NCBI GenBank assembly: GCA_018398575.1
Contig: JAGTXZ010000018.1
Span: forward strand, 372,001-436,000
Origin: Ampelomyces quisqualis
Lineage: Eukaryota; Ascomycota; Dothideomycetes; Pleosporales; Phaeosphaeriaceae
Length of the DNA: 64,000 bases
Direction: 5' to 3'
Numbering within the stretch: the stretch's first letter is position 1; each line of letters opens with the position of its first letter. A program made the position numbers and the translations under genes. Positions 1 to 11,559 of the stretch are shown one piece after another. Under the pieces are notes generated by a model. That model did not search any database, was not told where the DNA came from, and worked only from the letters and a program-made list of their open reading frames with translations.

Positions 1-843
1 GTATCTATTCTAAGAACATAGAGTTAGTACTCTAAGATTAAAGGAACAGAAAATAGGATCTAGAGCAACGCCTATCTAGAGCGTCTAGAGTAACGCCTAT
101 CTAAAGTACCTAGATTAGCTACTACTAGAACTAAGTTAGAAGGAGGATTAAGCAGACCCTAAAAAGCAGAGTAATAGCTAAAGAAGTAAGACGCAAGCTA
201 TAGCTAAAGCTGTATTAGACTAAGTAAAGGTATAAAGTTATTATGCTCTACTAAGTATATAGTACACTAAAGAAGCTCTAGAGTATAGACAATAGAGATA
301 ACTAAAAGTAGACTAAGAAAGACATTAAAACAAGTAGTTAGAAAGAAAAGAAAACTAATAATTGCTTAGATAGCAAGTATAAAGAAATTAGAAAGAAATT
401 AGTAGACTTTATAACAGAAGCTCTATTACACATTAGAAAAGCTTAAGCCTTTAGCTTTTTAGCAACCTTATACAAAGTAGTAACTTTAATTCTAGTCTTT
501 TATACTATTACTCTTCTTTAGTTTATTTAAATAAGCTCTAACTACTATTTAGGTAGCCTAAAAAAGTAACGCAGAGATAACATAGAACTGCTTAATAGTA
601 TATTAAGTTGTTAACGCCTTAAATACTCTAACAGACAGAAAGCTCTACTACTAACGCTTATAGAGTTAATAAAAGAAGCTAGCGCAAATATAAGTAGTGC
701 GCTAGAAGAGTAGGCTAAACAGCTATTAGAAGAGCACTTTAGGCGCAGAAGTATAGGCTAAGACAACTTAATATTAAGAGCTCTTTAGATGCTAGTAGAG
801 TCTCTTAACTAAGTATAGCTTCTATTATATATAACGCAGTTAC

Positions 844-1530
844 TGCCTTACTTAGTAGAGAATATACTATTATTTAATAGGACTAACGTTACAGACTTTT
901 TAGAGCGCTTTAAAGACTTCTTAAAGTACTATAGCTTTACAGACTAGATAATAATTAACAGGCTAGTTACTTACTATAAGCTAAGGCAGAAGACTATTAT
1001 ACAGGCGTCTAAAGAGTATGCAGAAGCCTAAGACAACTACTTATAGAGAGAGCTCTACAATAGCCTTTAACAACGCTTTAGAAATAATAACAAAAGTTAA
1101 TAAAAAGAACGTATAGAGTACTTTAAACACTAGCTAGGCTAGTGCTAAATAAGATTAGACTTAAAGATTAGAGACTACTTGCAGGACTTTTAAATCTGCA
1201 GTAAAAGGTATATTAAAGCAGGCACTATTAATAAGGACTATTATAGCTACTACCTTGTTAAGAAACTGCTGCTCTAATACGCAATAAGGGTCTTAGAGAA
1301 GTTTAGCCTAAAAACAAACACCCTAAAGGACTTTAAGTACAAAAAGATCTAAGACTATCTAGTAAAGCGCCTAGAAGTAGAAGAAGAAGCGCGTATATTA
1401 AATCTAGTAGAAGCTATAAGAGCCTTTAAACTAGAGGTAGAGTTTAAAGTAGAACTAGTAGCTAAACAACTATTAGCTCTACTGCAACAAAATAACTTTA
1501 AACTTAGAATTAAGCTAGAAATAAACTTCT
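844..1530 (+). pseudogene. Gypsy-2a gag, capsid region (RIP-broken)
   Basis: Frame from 844 reads like the capsid of fungal Gypsy Gag: the run LFNRTNVTDFLERFKDF is followed by YYSFTD and, further on, an EYAEA-type stretch. Gag forms the virus-like particle that packages the RNA in the cytoplasm. The paralogue at 13904-14590 shows the same peptide with a slightly different set of stops, which supports the reading frame. Stops are TAG/TAA only and fall where Gln or Trp is expected. The Gag start codon was not identified. Confidence 0.6.
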
Positions 1531-3179
1531 AACTTACTACTTTTTAGTTGCTAGCAAAGAGCACTCTATTTAGGAACTAGCGCAAGTAAGCTCTTTCTAG
1601 CGCAGCGCCTATAAAGAATAAAGTAGATAACTTTATAGATAAGATGCTATAGCTTAGGCTTAACTAAATAACTATTAAGCAGTAGCTATAGAGTATGTAA
1701 TAGACCTCTTGCAAAGTAAAGCTTATAAATAACCTAGTTATTTACGCTTTAGTTTACAAGTAAACTAAAGAACAATTAAGAGCCCTGTAACTATACATAC
1801 CTTAGATAGCTCTATAGAACTAGAGCTATTAGAACTACAGGCAATAGCAGTAAGCATAGAGGAATAATAACTATTAGCGTAACAGCTAGAGCTATAGCTA
1901 CTTAAACAACAATTAGAACTACTAGCAGAGACGTACTAGTAGAGGACTACTAAGTAGCTTTAGGATAAACTGTTAGATTTGTAATAAGACTAGGCATCTA
2001 AAGTAGGACTACCTAACACTAAAAGGCTTTATTACTAATAGCTAGTGCTTTCTTAACAAACACAACATACTCTAATAGAAGACACCTAATAATCTATAGA
2101 GCTAAGTTACTAGCTTTAGTAACGCATAATAGGCTAAGACTATTTTAGCTAAGATTAAGAGGCGCTTCTTAAAACATAATATTAACCCTCTTAAGGTTAA
2201 ATCTAAGTTTATAGATAGACCTAGTTTCTCTATTTCTATTAAGAACAACGCAGTCTCTATATAGCTAGTACTTAATACTTTAAAAGTGTTGTTAAAAGTA
2301 AACTATAACAAGTATTAGGATATGTTAGACTACCTTATAACTAAATCTAAGAAACTCCTTACTAACAGCAGCTTAGTATTAGCTGTAGTTATTAGCTAAA
2401 ACTAAGTAAAGCGTAGTAATAGTTAGCCTGTATACAGTTAGGTTTAGCTTTAGAAGCTACCTTAGAAACTAGTTAATAGGATCCTGCACTTAAAAGGTTA
2501 TAAGGATAGAGATAACAGCTACTTTATAAGCAAGAAGTTAGGGTAAAACTACTTAGTTTAATTTGTAAGTAATAATAGATTATAAGATATAAAAATAAGA
2601 GATATTACTTAGCTAACTAAAGGGCTATTAAAGCCTACCTACGCTGTAGAACAAAAGAAGAAGAATCTAAAGAAGCAGCGTCTAGTCTAGAAATTTAAAG
2701 CTAACGCCTAATTAGTTATCTAGCGTATTCTTAACACTCTAGTTCTATTACTGCTTAAGACTGTTATTAGTAATATACTAGAGGTTAAGAAGAAACTGTT
2801 TTAAGTAAGCTACACGCTAGCTAAGTTTAAAAACCTTTTAGTTGCCTTAACGCGCTATATAATAGTTAAAAGCGCTAATAAAGACTTAGATAGAAACTAA
2901 CCTACTATAAGAACTAGTGTTAACTTACTAACCTAGAGCTTACTCCTAGACTACGTGCTAGTTAAGGTAGTAAACAGAAAAGTAAGTAAGTGCTTTAGTA
3001 TTAATACTAAACATTAGTTAGACCTAGAGATTAGCTAGATTAAAAGGCACATCTAACGCAATAAAGAACTAGGCCTTAAGCTTACTACTAATAAGGACTT
3101 CTATAAGCCTACTTACTGTTAGAGAAAGTATAATTAAGCCTTAGGCGTAGAGCACCTTAGGAGAGAATGCCTAAAAGTA

Positions 3180-3520
3180 CCTATTAACATTAAGGAGACC
3201 TAGTTTCTTAGCCTTATTAACTTTAGCGCAGAGCTTAACACTATAAAAAGAGAAACAGTAGAATAAGCTATGCTTCTAATTACGTCTCTGCCAAAAAGTA
3301 TAAGAACTACAAAAATAGTAGTAGTAAACAGTTTAACTAAAGAGTTTTTAGGCATTGTATAAAGAGTACCTATTACTATTAGAAGGATTAAAATCTGCAC
3401 TAGCTTCTTTATCCTTAAGGAGTGCACAAACCTAATTATCCTAGGCAATCTCTTTCTAACAGACGCTTAAGCTAGAATTAAGTACGCTACTAATAGGCTA
3501 ACTTACTACTAAATCTTTAG
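3180..3520 (+). pseudogene. Gypsy-2a aspartic protease domain (RIP-broken)
   Basis: Frame with INFSAELNTI at 3216-3245 matches a retropepsin active-site loop (D-[ST]-G-A-E-V-N type). The catalytic Asp codon now reads Asn (GAY to AAY) and Gly reads Ser or Ala. Downstream come FLGIV, RVPITI and a hydrophobic IILGNLFLTDA stretch, typical of the ILG flap-end motif. Retropepsins cleave the Gag-Pol polyprotein. The whole domain lies inside the 506-bp tract (3015-3520) that is identical to 16075-16580. Antisense open frames over this region are shadows. Confidence 0.65.
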
Positions 3521-4254
3521 CAAGAATAGTAAACATAGTATAAGATTTATATACACAAGAGGCAATTAGACTAACGCGCTAGAACTCTACTCTAGGCCTT
3601 TTGTAGGAAATGTTAAAGGAGTGTAATTGCTAGCGTTTTACTTCTATCTAAACCTATTATATAGCTAGACTAGAACTATTAAATAAACTTAATACAGCTT
3701 TAAATAGACTCTAATACTCTAAGTAAGAATTGGCTAGCAATAAAGTTAGCAATAGAGTAGCTCTAACAGAAATTTTTATTACTAATTATTCTCTTAGAAA
3801 CACAGTTCTTCTAGTAGCTAGGTATAGGCACTATAGGCGCAGGGCCTAATAGATCTATTATTATTAGTAATAGTAATAGAATGTACATACTTGTTAGTAA
3901 TAGCGTAGGCTACTACTCTTAAAATATTATAGCAAGTGTTATAAGGTAGCTCTTTTAGAGTCTTAGGATTAATATTAGTGCTAAGAGCTTCTAAAAGCAA
4001 GAGCTTAGTAAAATAACTAGCAAGAAGAAGTTACTTGTTAAAGTAATAACAATTTAGCTAAAGCGTATAACTAATCTATAATTAAATAACGTTTTCTTTA
4101 ACGTTAGCACTTTGCACAAGCAAAAAGTTTAAAAGGTCTAGCTAGTAGATAACATAGAATAGGCTTTAAGAAATATTAGTAGGTATAAAGATTAGAAAGA
4201 GTATACGCGCATTTAACAGGTACTAAACAAAAAGAACGCTCTATTCTTAAGCTA

Positions 4255-4259
4255 CTTTA
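4255..4259. repeat. Left TSD of Gypsy-1 (CTTTA)
   Basis: CTTTA directly precedes the TG of the left LTR and is repeated at 11357-11361 after the CA of the right LTR. Removing Gypsy-1 and one copy gives the same junction as the unoccupied paralogue at about 17310-17335. Confidence 0.95.
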
Positions 4260-4557
4260 TGTAACAAGCACATGCAAACACATATTACATCTAATACCTT
4301 ATAAAGGCTTATTAACAGATTATGTAGAGAGCTAGCAGATTAGGACCAAAAGCGCTCTAACAACGCTCTAACTTAGCTGTTACGCCTACTATAAATATAA
4401 GCCTATAGCATAGATAGAAGACAAGTTTCTCTTGTTCTTCTGTACAAGACCTATAGGTATATAGCTAATCTAGAATCTCTAATACACACGCACTTCTATA
4501 TGCCTCTAATACGTATCTAATTTAATCCTAATAGCTGTACTTACCTGCGTTGTTACA
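4260..4557 (+). repeat. 5' LTR of Gypsy-1 (298 bp)
   Basis: Starts TGTAACAAGCACATGC and ends GCGTTGTTACA. Same length as 11059-11356, with which it aligns without gaps. Terminal TGTAACA/TGTTACA are inverted. Confidence 0.95.
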
Positions 4558-4849
4558 TTACAAGAGAAACTTTGTCCTGCTAGTAATAGCATTTAGATAA
4601 TATTGCTATTTACTTTTAAAAAGATTGCGTTAAAACGTCTAGAACTCTATCTAAATTAGATCTGTTTGTAACCTTAAATCTATTAAACACAGTTAAGATC
4701 CCTTAGATCTCTTAATAGCTAAAGCCTTTAGGTTTAGATCTTCCTATTAACACAACAGTTAGGATTACTTTAGAAAAGTTACGTTTAGCGCTATAATAGA
4801 AACTTAGAGACTATTAATAACCTAGGAGTATTAGAGGCAACGCCAATAA

Positions 4850-6110
4850 CTCTCTCTAAAGAACTAACTCTAAGAGCCTTCTTCTAAGACAACTCTGTAT
4901 TAACTGTAACAACCTAGCAATAGAGTACTAAAGCAAAAAAGATAAACACTAAAGAACTCTCTTAGCCTAAAGCTGCACTAAATCTAACTCTTGCCTAAAT
5001 AGAAGTTAATTAATTACAACAAGATTTAAAACAGGCTTTAGCAGAAATTAATTCTCTTAAAAAAGGACTAACTCTGTTAGTAGGACTAGACAAGCCCCTA
5101 CCTACTACTAAATTACTCTAGAACAATTCTGCACCCTACTGTTTATCTAACAGCTCTACATCTAAGTACTTACATTACTATAAAGGCTCTTACTAACTTT
5201 AATAATCTAAGAAAACGCCTAATATAGACGATCTTAGTAATAGAAAAGATTCTACCTTCTACTAATAGCAGGCCTCTATCTAGGATTAACTTAAAATTAA
5301 CTTAGATTACTATTAGACTAAAAGACAACGCATAGCCTTAGTATAAAGCTATACTACAAGACTAGCTAAGGGCTATCTTAAGCTACAATATTTATTAGAT
5401 ACTAATTAAGAGCAATTCTAGAACGCTAAGCAAATAATTAAGCTACTTAAGTCCTACTTTATTATAAGCAACAAAGTAGCCAAAAGCTGTACAGCGTTTA
5501 ATTAATTGCAGATAATAAAGAAGAAAACGTTTCTCTTATTTAAAGCTAGGTTTTTAAGTTCTGTAGTTAAGGGATAAGTACCTCCTTTAGAGTAGTTTTA
5601 CTACTTATAGACTAAGATTACGCTAGGGTTGCAAGCCCCTAACCTAGGATTTAGGCACTAATAGAAGAACTTATTTAATTAGATAGTAGAACACCTTACT
5701 ACATATAATATAGAGTAGAAGAACAACTCTATACTAAGTATAATACTAGTTGCTACTAAGTTGCTAATTAGGTTAGCCTTACAACAGAATTTAGAGCTAA
5801 ATTAGACTACTACTACTACTAGCGCTTTAACAAATTCTGTGCTAGCCTATTAATCTATAATAGTGTATCTTCCTACAAAGACTTCTAAGCTAGAATAATA
5901 AAAGACCTCTAGTAGTTGTTACAATTGTAGTAAGCTAGGGCACTACTCTAGTAACTGTACAAAGCCCTATATGCGTTAGATTAAAGCTATAAAAGTAGAT
6001 AAGTTTAAAGATGCTTAAGAGCAACCTAACTAGAAGGTGTATTGTACAAGAAATAGAAGCGCCTAAGAGAATACTTCTCCCTAGGCCTAAGCTGTTATAA
6101 TCTATTTTAC
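4850..6110 (+). pseudogene. Gypsy-1 gag with CCHC zinc knuckle (RIP-broken)
   Basis: The C-terminal third is clear. A capsid-like stretch (about 5390-5700, including LLFKARFLSSVVKG) leads into a Ser/Thr-rich linker and an intact zinc knuckle at 5917-5958: C-Y-N-C-S-K-L-G-H-Y-S-S-N-C, the retroviral nucleocapsid C-x2-C-x4-H-x4-C pattern that binds RNA. It is followed by a basic then acidic tail (IKAIKVDKFKDA). Stops in the frame are TAG/TAA only. The N-terminal half and start codon are not resolved. Confidence 0.75.
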
Positions 6111-6979
6111 CTTAACCTTTCTTATTTATTTTGCAGTCTCTATTTCCTTATACCTACGCTTTTCTATAACTAAGGTATTAGTTTACGCCTTAACACTCTT
6201 GTTAACACTAGTGCTTAAGGTTTTCTATTTTTAAATTTACAAATTGTTTTATCTGTTTCTAAAGCCTTACAGCAACCTATCTAGAAGCTCCTCTTCTAGG
6301 TTTAGGTACGTAGCTTTAAGAATTAGATTACTTCTTTAGTTACTTAATATATTTAACTATACTTAAATATTAAAAGCTAAAAGATTTTAAACTATCTATT
6401 TCTTATCCTTAATCTTAGGCCTTAGGATTGTATACTTAGCCTCTAATAGTTAAGACAATTTAAGATTTAATTAGACACAGATAGGTTACAGTTTATTTAG
6501 CTATCTAAGTACCTCTGTTTATACAATCCTTTACTTTCTATTCCTACTATTCTATATTAAGCTGTAGTGCTAGCTACTGTCTATCTTAATGTGCAACAAC
6601 GCAACGCTCTATAGGAGAAAGAAGACTATTGTATCTAAAACAGTCCTTACTGTTCCTCTTCTTCTATTTATTATATTAAGGGATGCTTAAAGCTCTTATT
6701 AGCCCAAAAAATCTCAGAGATTCCTTATACCCTAACTAAGCAAAACTGCTTAGAGTCTAAACCTCCTCTAAGCACCTGCATAGCTCTTATTTCTGCTAAC
6801 GCATTTTACTTTATTATAAAGAAGCTCTAGAACAAGTTCTTTACAACAAGCTTCTATAAGATTAATAGAATTCTTGCCTCTAAGAACAACGCAGACAATT
6901 AAAGCTAATTAGATAAAAGATTACCTGCCTGTTACTTCTAGTATTAGGATATATTTAGCAAGTTAGCAGCTAATTAATT

Positions 6980-8300
6980 GCCTTCTTATTGTCTATATAA
7001 TTATAAGATTATTCTTAAAGAACTATTACTAAATGCGTTTAGTCCCTTGTACAAGTAAAATCAAAAAGAGCTTAAAGCTACTAAGGCCTACGTCTAAGAA
7101 CACCTTTAGAAGAGTTTTATTAAGGCTAGCTAAAGTCCTTTTACTTTACCTATTCTCTGTGTACGCAAACTAAATAGAGATATACGCATCTATATAGACT
7201 ACTAGAAGATTAACGCTCTTACGCGCAAAGATATCTATTTAATCTTTTGCATTAATAAGCTGCTATTATGCCTCTTTAAAGCTAAGATCTTTACTAAGTT
7301 TAATATCTAGGCTGCCTTTAACAAAATTTGTATAGATTCTAACTCTAAAGAGTATACTACCTTTTAGACCTGTTATAGTATATATAAGTGTAAGGTTCTT
7401 CCTTTTAGCTTGTGTAATAGGCTAGCTACGTATTAACGCTACATAAATAATATACTAATTAATTATTTTAATAATTTCTGCATTGCGTATCTTAACAATA
7501 TCCTAATCTACTCTAAGGATATAAACTTATATTAGGAACACGTCTAAAAGGTCCTAGAGCGCCTACGTACTACAGGACTCTAAGTAGACATTTAAAAGAG
7601 TAAATTCTATATAACCTGTACAAAGTATCTAGGTTACGTTTTAACAAACTAGGGCACTAAAGTTAACTCTAACAAGGTAGAAGTACTCTAAAACTAGGCT
7701 AAACCTACTACAGTTACTAGCGTTAAGTTATTTCTTAGTTTTACTAGTTTCTATTAACAATTTATTAAGGATTTCTTCTATGTAGCTAAACTAATTATAA
7801 AGCTTTAAAGTCTTGCTACACTGTTTAAATAGACTACAGACTGCTAATAGGCTTTTAATTAGATTAAAGCTTTACTTCTAGCTATTCCTACGCTATCTTA
7901 TTTCTATCTTAAGTATAACATAAAGTTAGAAACTAACGCGTTAGATAGAGTAATAGTAGGAGTACTCTCTTAGAAGCACTCTAACAACAAGTAGTATCTT
8001 ATAGCCTTCTATAGTTACGCTCTATCTAGGGCTAAGCTTAATTAAGAAATATATAATAAAGAACTTTTTGCTATTCTAAAAGCATTTAAGAAGTAGAGAG
8101 CTAAACTTACTTCTATACAGAGCTAAATCTAGGTGTATTTAGATTACTGCTCCTTAGAATACTTTATAACTACTAAGGTTCTTAATACACGTTAAGCACA
8201 ATAGGCAGAAATTATTGCCTCTTTTAATTTCTGCATTAAGTATACGCCTAGCAAGCTTAACAAGCAAGCTAATATCTTAAGCTAAAGAGAACAAAACGTT
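6980..8300 (+). pseudogene. Gypsy-1 reverse transcriptase and RNase H (RIP-broken)
   Basis: RT begins near 6980 with peptides resembling PSY-x-YDYKI, then FTLPILCVRKLNRDIRIYIDY (about 7139-7201) and INALTRKDIYLI. The catalytic box reads A-Y-L-N-N-I-L-I-Y-S at 7485-7514 (YLNN at 7488-7499); YLDD is expected, so both Asp codons became Asn by G to A. FYxQFIKDF (about 7750) is the RT thumb and connection. RNase H starts near 7925 with ETNALDRVIVGVL, the E-x-D-A-S-D region. It copies the element RNA into DNA and degrades the RNA strand. The protease, expected at about 6200-6950, could not be placed confidently. Confidence 0.85.
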
Positions 8301-8559
8301 AGTAAGGTTAAGGCTGCCTAACAAGACAACAGATCTTGTATACTTCTAGGACTTAAACGCCTAAACTCCTAGGTTAACTCTAAACTAGCTTAGAACTATA
8401 TCTGTAACTAGCTAGAGATTAATATATTAGCTATTTTAGTTTACTCTATTAGTGCCCTTTTAAACATTAACTCTTTAGAACTAATTAAAGCCCTACTAGC
8501 AGAGAATTGCTGCTCCTTTAAGAAAGAATGCCTTACATTACTACTGCTATATTATGTCT

Positions 8560-9700
8560 AAGAAGGACTACTACTATATTACTCTTACCTATATGTACCT
8601 AGGAATTCCTCTTTATGCACTTAACTAATTTAAGAGGCTTACAATTAGGTATTTACTACTTATCTAAGCGCTATAAAGATGTATTAGCTTCTATTTTAGC
8701 AGTATTATTAGAAGAGTATAGAGGCTATATGCAAACGCTATGTACAAAACTGCGTTACTTGTTAAAGATCCTATCTAAGACAGCTCTAATCCTAAGGTTT
8801 CCTCTATCTGTTACTAATTTCTAATAGGCCTATGCAGTATTTATGTATAGATTTTAAGATATTCCTAACTAATTAGTATAGCTATAATTAAATTATAGTT
8901 ATTATTAATTGCCTATTAAAGCAAGCTGTTTCTATTCTTTGCTATAAAATAATTAACGCTTAAGAAATAGCTTACTTGTTTATCTAATAGGTATACTAAT
9001 TTAGTTACACGCCCAAAAGTATAGTGTCTAACTGTAGACTCTAGTTTGTATTCTAATTCTAGTCTAAGTTTTGCAAGATTCTAGGCGTGCAACTTAAGCT
9101 TTTTACAGCCTACTATAAATAAACTAATAGACAAACTAAGATTATAAATAAGTATATTAATTAACAATTAAGGCCTTTTGTATTCTATTACTAGAACAAC
9201 TAGAGTAACCTCTTGCTAATAATTAATTAAGCCTAAGCTATACTACTGCACTCCGCAATTGGTATAGCGCTGTACTAGCTCTTGTTTAGATCTAAACTAC
9301 AACAGAGCTAGAATTAGGCACTATTCTCTTTAAAATACAAAGATGTAAATGTTAAAGATGCTTTAAGCTTAGCTACCTGCATGCATGCAGCCTAGCGCAC
9401 AGCTAAAGATAATATAGAAAAGGCGCAGCAACAGATAGCTACTAAAGTAAATAAATATTATTAACCTATTAATTAGGTAGTAGGTAACAAGGTTTACCTC
9501 TTAAACTAAAACCTATCTGTTACCTGCCTAAGTTGCAAACTTGCTAAATTGTAGAAAAGCTCCTTTAAAGTTCTAGAACAAGTTAGCTATTTATTTTAAC
9601 TAAAGCTACCTAAAGGTTCTAAGATCTATAACGTGTTTGCTCTAGACGTCTTTTGCAAGAACTCTAACAACCTCTTGCCTAGTTAGCTAAGCCTAAACTT
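8560..9700 (+). pseudogene. Gypsy-1 integrase (RIP-broken)
   Basis: DDE integrase core. Near 8845-8860 a P-x-Q-Y-L-C-I-D-F-K stretch carries the first catalytic Asp. About 9030-9110 reads SN-x-R-x-x-FV then FCKILGVQLKL-x-TAYY, followed by TNRQTKIINKYI, the second Asp region and the D-35-E segment. Later, QLRPFV-x-YY-x-N-x-SNLL and IDYAQ-like residues follow. Integrase inserts the cDNA into the genome. An open frame at 8615-8824 in another phase is a shadow. Confidence 0.8.
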
Positions 9701-9714
9701 ATCTAGCATTCTAA

Positions 9715-9908
9715 TTTAAGGCGTTAAAGAATAGGAAGTTAAAGAGATTCTAGCTAGCAAGCTATACTACTCTATCCTAAAGTATTGTGTAAAATAGGTA
9801 GGCTATAATCCTAACCCTACCTAGTATAATGCCTTAAACTTTATAGGCGCCTTACATATATTGCAAGCGTTCTATAAACGCTATCTAAAACAGCTAGAAC
9901 CTTTATAA
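9715..9908 (+). pseudogene. Gypsy-1 integrase C-terminal chromodomain
   Basis: Reads G-V-K-E-(W)-E-V-K-E-I-L-A-S-K-L, then LKYCVK-(W)-VGYNPNPT-(W)-YNALN-FIGA and a final LQAFYKRYLKQ. Trp positions are TAG. This is the chromodomain layout (V-x-x-I-L, L-x-Y-x-V-K-W-x-G-Y, W-x-x-x-x-N) at the end of chromovirus integrases; family knowledge says it recognises histone marks to direct integration. Pol ends at about 9908 (TAA). Confidence 0.8.
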
Positions 9909-10034
9909 GTGTTAGCTAAGTAAATTATAGCATAAGAAAAAGGAGTTAAAGATCTTACAGTATTTTAAGACAATTATGTTAGGAAAATTAAACTTAATAT
10001 TGCAACTACTACACTAGTAGGTAACAGCTATTAA

Positions 10035-10822
10035 TAATAAGAGTCTTACTCTTCTATTAGATCTAACAGTAGACTGTTATTACTACTAGTAAAATATTCT
10101 TAATTGTCTAAATCTCTAGGTACAGACACTAACGCACTACCTAGTTGTCTTCTGTTCTAGCTCTACTTGCTACAAGTACTAGCCTCTTACGCTACCTTTT
10201 GCGCCTCCTCTTACTCTACTAACTAATTAGCCCTTAATACTATTATAACATCTACTAGCTAAGTAACTACACTAGTTAACCTAGCTATACTCTTTCTAAG
10301 CAACCTAACCTCTTTAGCTATTGCCCTAACCTCTCTAGCTAGCTCCTTCCTCTAGTAACAAGCGCTAACTAACAAGTTAGCGTTATTTATATTAGCTACC
10401 TGTGCAGTGCTTACTTGTACAATAGCAGCTAACTAAAACGCTGCCTTCTTAACAGTAGCTTCTTGCTCTAACACTACCTTATTAGACTTATCTCTACCTA
10501 AGGTAGTAAACCTGTAGTTACAGGCCTTAGAGAGGCTATTATACTCTTAGCCTGCATATAGAGAAACTAGGCAACACTTCTTATTTAAGAGTATGCAATA
10601 AGCATACTTCTTAGATATATCTAAATAGAATCTAAACTTAATATTAAAATAGCTACAGGTAAAAGCCCTTATAGCCTGTAAGCAAACAACCTAATAGGCT
10701 AGGAGATAAGCTCTAAAAGAGACAGGAATAGGTATTGTGTGTATCTACTATATAGTTAGCTAGTAATTAAGAAAGAATAAGGCTTAGATAGCTTTAGGTA
10801 TACAAACATAAGGGGAAAAGTA
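10035..10822 (-). pseudogene. Gypsy-1 antisense accessory ORF, Cys-motif protein of unknown function
   Basis: Read on the minus strand from about 10822 to 10035, one frame gives about 260 codons with a protein-like composition and about 16 stops, all TAA/TAG. It runs tail-to-tail with pol, about 125 bp apart. Features in order: an aromatic/Cys-containing N-terminal part (VVCLQAIRAFTC); a C-x2-C-x6-C-x2-V motif at 10606-10565, with the first Cys now Tyr; a W(TAG)...RF stretch; a Lys/Glu/Ala-rich helical segment (VLEQEATVKKAAF; RKELAREVRAIAKEVRLL) likely to form a coiled coil; and an acidic C-terminus. The same 14-residue motif, spacing to RF and orientation occur in Gypsy-5 (61389-61430). Function unknown; no start codon assigned. 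Confidence 0.55.
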
Positions 10823-11043
10823 TAAAGAAGTAGTATACTAGAGGGCTAGCCTTGTATATATGCTTAAAAAGCTTAAGGTAAAGTTAAGAACGTTAAACGC
10901 GCTAGCGCGCTAATTAAAACAACAACAAACAGCTATATTACGTTATCTTAAAAGGAACTTAAGGTAAATAAGAGTTTACAACAATTTAAAGAGGTATCTA
11001 AAACAACACTAATACAGACCTAATTAATAGAGACTATTAATTT

Positions 11044-11058
11044 TAAGAAGAGAGGTAA
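11044..11058 (+). other. Polypurine tract of Gypsy-1
   Basis: Purine-rich AAGAAGAGAGGTAA immediately upstream of the 3' LTR, the expected primer site for plus-strand DNA synthesis. Confidence 0.6.
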
Positions 11059-11356
11059 TGTAACAAGCACATGCAAATATATGTTACATCTAATACTTTA
11101 TAAAGGCTTAGTAACAAATTATATAGAGAGCTAGCAGATTAGAACTAAAAGCGCTCTAACAACGCTCTAACTTAGCTATTACGCCTACTATAAATATAAG
11201 CCTATAGCATAAATAGAGAACAAGTTTCTCTTGTCCTTCTATACAAGACCTATAGGTGTATAGCTAATCCAGAATCTCTAATACACACGCACTCCTATAT
11301 GCCTCTAATACGTATCTAATTTAATTCTAATAGCTATACCTACCTGCGTTGTTACA
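11059..11356 (+). repeat. 3' LTR of Gypsy-1 (298 bp)
   Basis: Gap-free match to 4260-4557, differing almost only by transitions. Followed by TSD CTTTA at 11357-11361. Confidence 0.95.
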
Positions 11357-11559
11357 CTTTAAGCTACAATACGCAAAGTTTTCTAAAGGCACAAGGCTTA
11401 CGCCTAAACGCCTGTTAAAGATAAAGATCTTCTTAGACTTACTCCTATAAGAACAAGCTATGCTAAAAGAGCTACTATACTAATAAGAAGCTACTCTAGC
11501 CTAGGACTTTAGCAAATTAGAACAAGTTAGCTATAAAGTAGTACTTCTAATTAAAATTA

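Larger units (their letters stand above)
1..4259 (+). mobile_element. Gypsy-2a, segment 1 (5' part; cut by window start)
   Basis: This is the 5' portion of an LTR retrotransposon. It aligns base for base with 13061-17319 (Gypsy-2b) at a constant offset of 13060. Its 5' LTR and leader lie upstream of the window. It carries a gag remnant (from about 840) and a protease remnant (about 3180-3520), and stops at 4259 where Gypsy-1 is inserted. The element resumes at 11362. All frames contain many TAG/TAA codons, so nothing here is translatable. Bases 1-840 are leader or Gag N-terminus. Bases 1560-3180 are coding-like but I could not assign a domain. Confidence 0.9.
4260..11356 (+). mobile_element. 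Gypsy-1: complete 7.1-kb chromovirus nested in Gypsy-2a
   Basis: Complete LTR retrotransposon with 298-bp LTRs (TGTAACA...TGTTACA), 5-bp TSD, gag with CCHC knuckle, pol in the order RT, RNase H, integrase, chromodomain, and an antisense extra reading frame before the 3' LTR. A purine-rich tract (about 11044-11058) precedes the 3' LTR, as expected for plus-strand priming. LTR differences are nearly all C/T or G/A transitions, consistent with RIP after insertion. All genes contain TAG/TAA stops, so the element is dead. Confidence 0.95.

Noticed and set aside
3200..3448. Minus-strand open frame of 82 codons, duplicated at 16260-16508
   Set aside because: It is antisense to the retroviral protease domain and is duplicated only because the 506-bp tract is identical; no protein-like motif.
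3818..4000. Minus-strand open frame of 60 codons, also at 16878-17060
   Set aside because: Shadow inside Gypsy-2 pol; the two versions differ as RIPped DNA does, not with codon-wise conservation.
8615..8824. Plus-strand 69-codon open frame
   Set aside because: Overlaps the Gypsy-1 integrase in a different phase.
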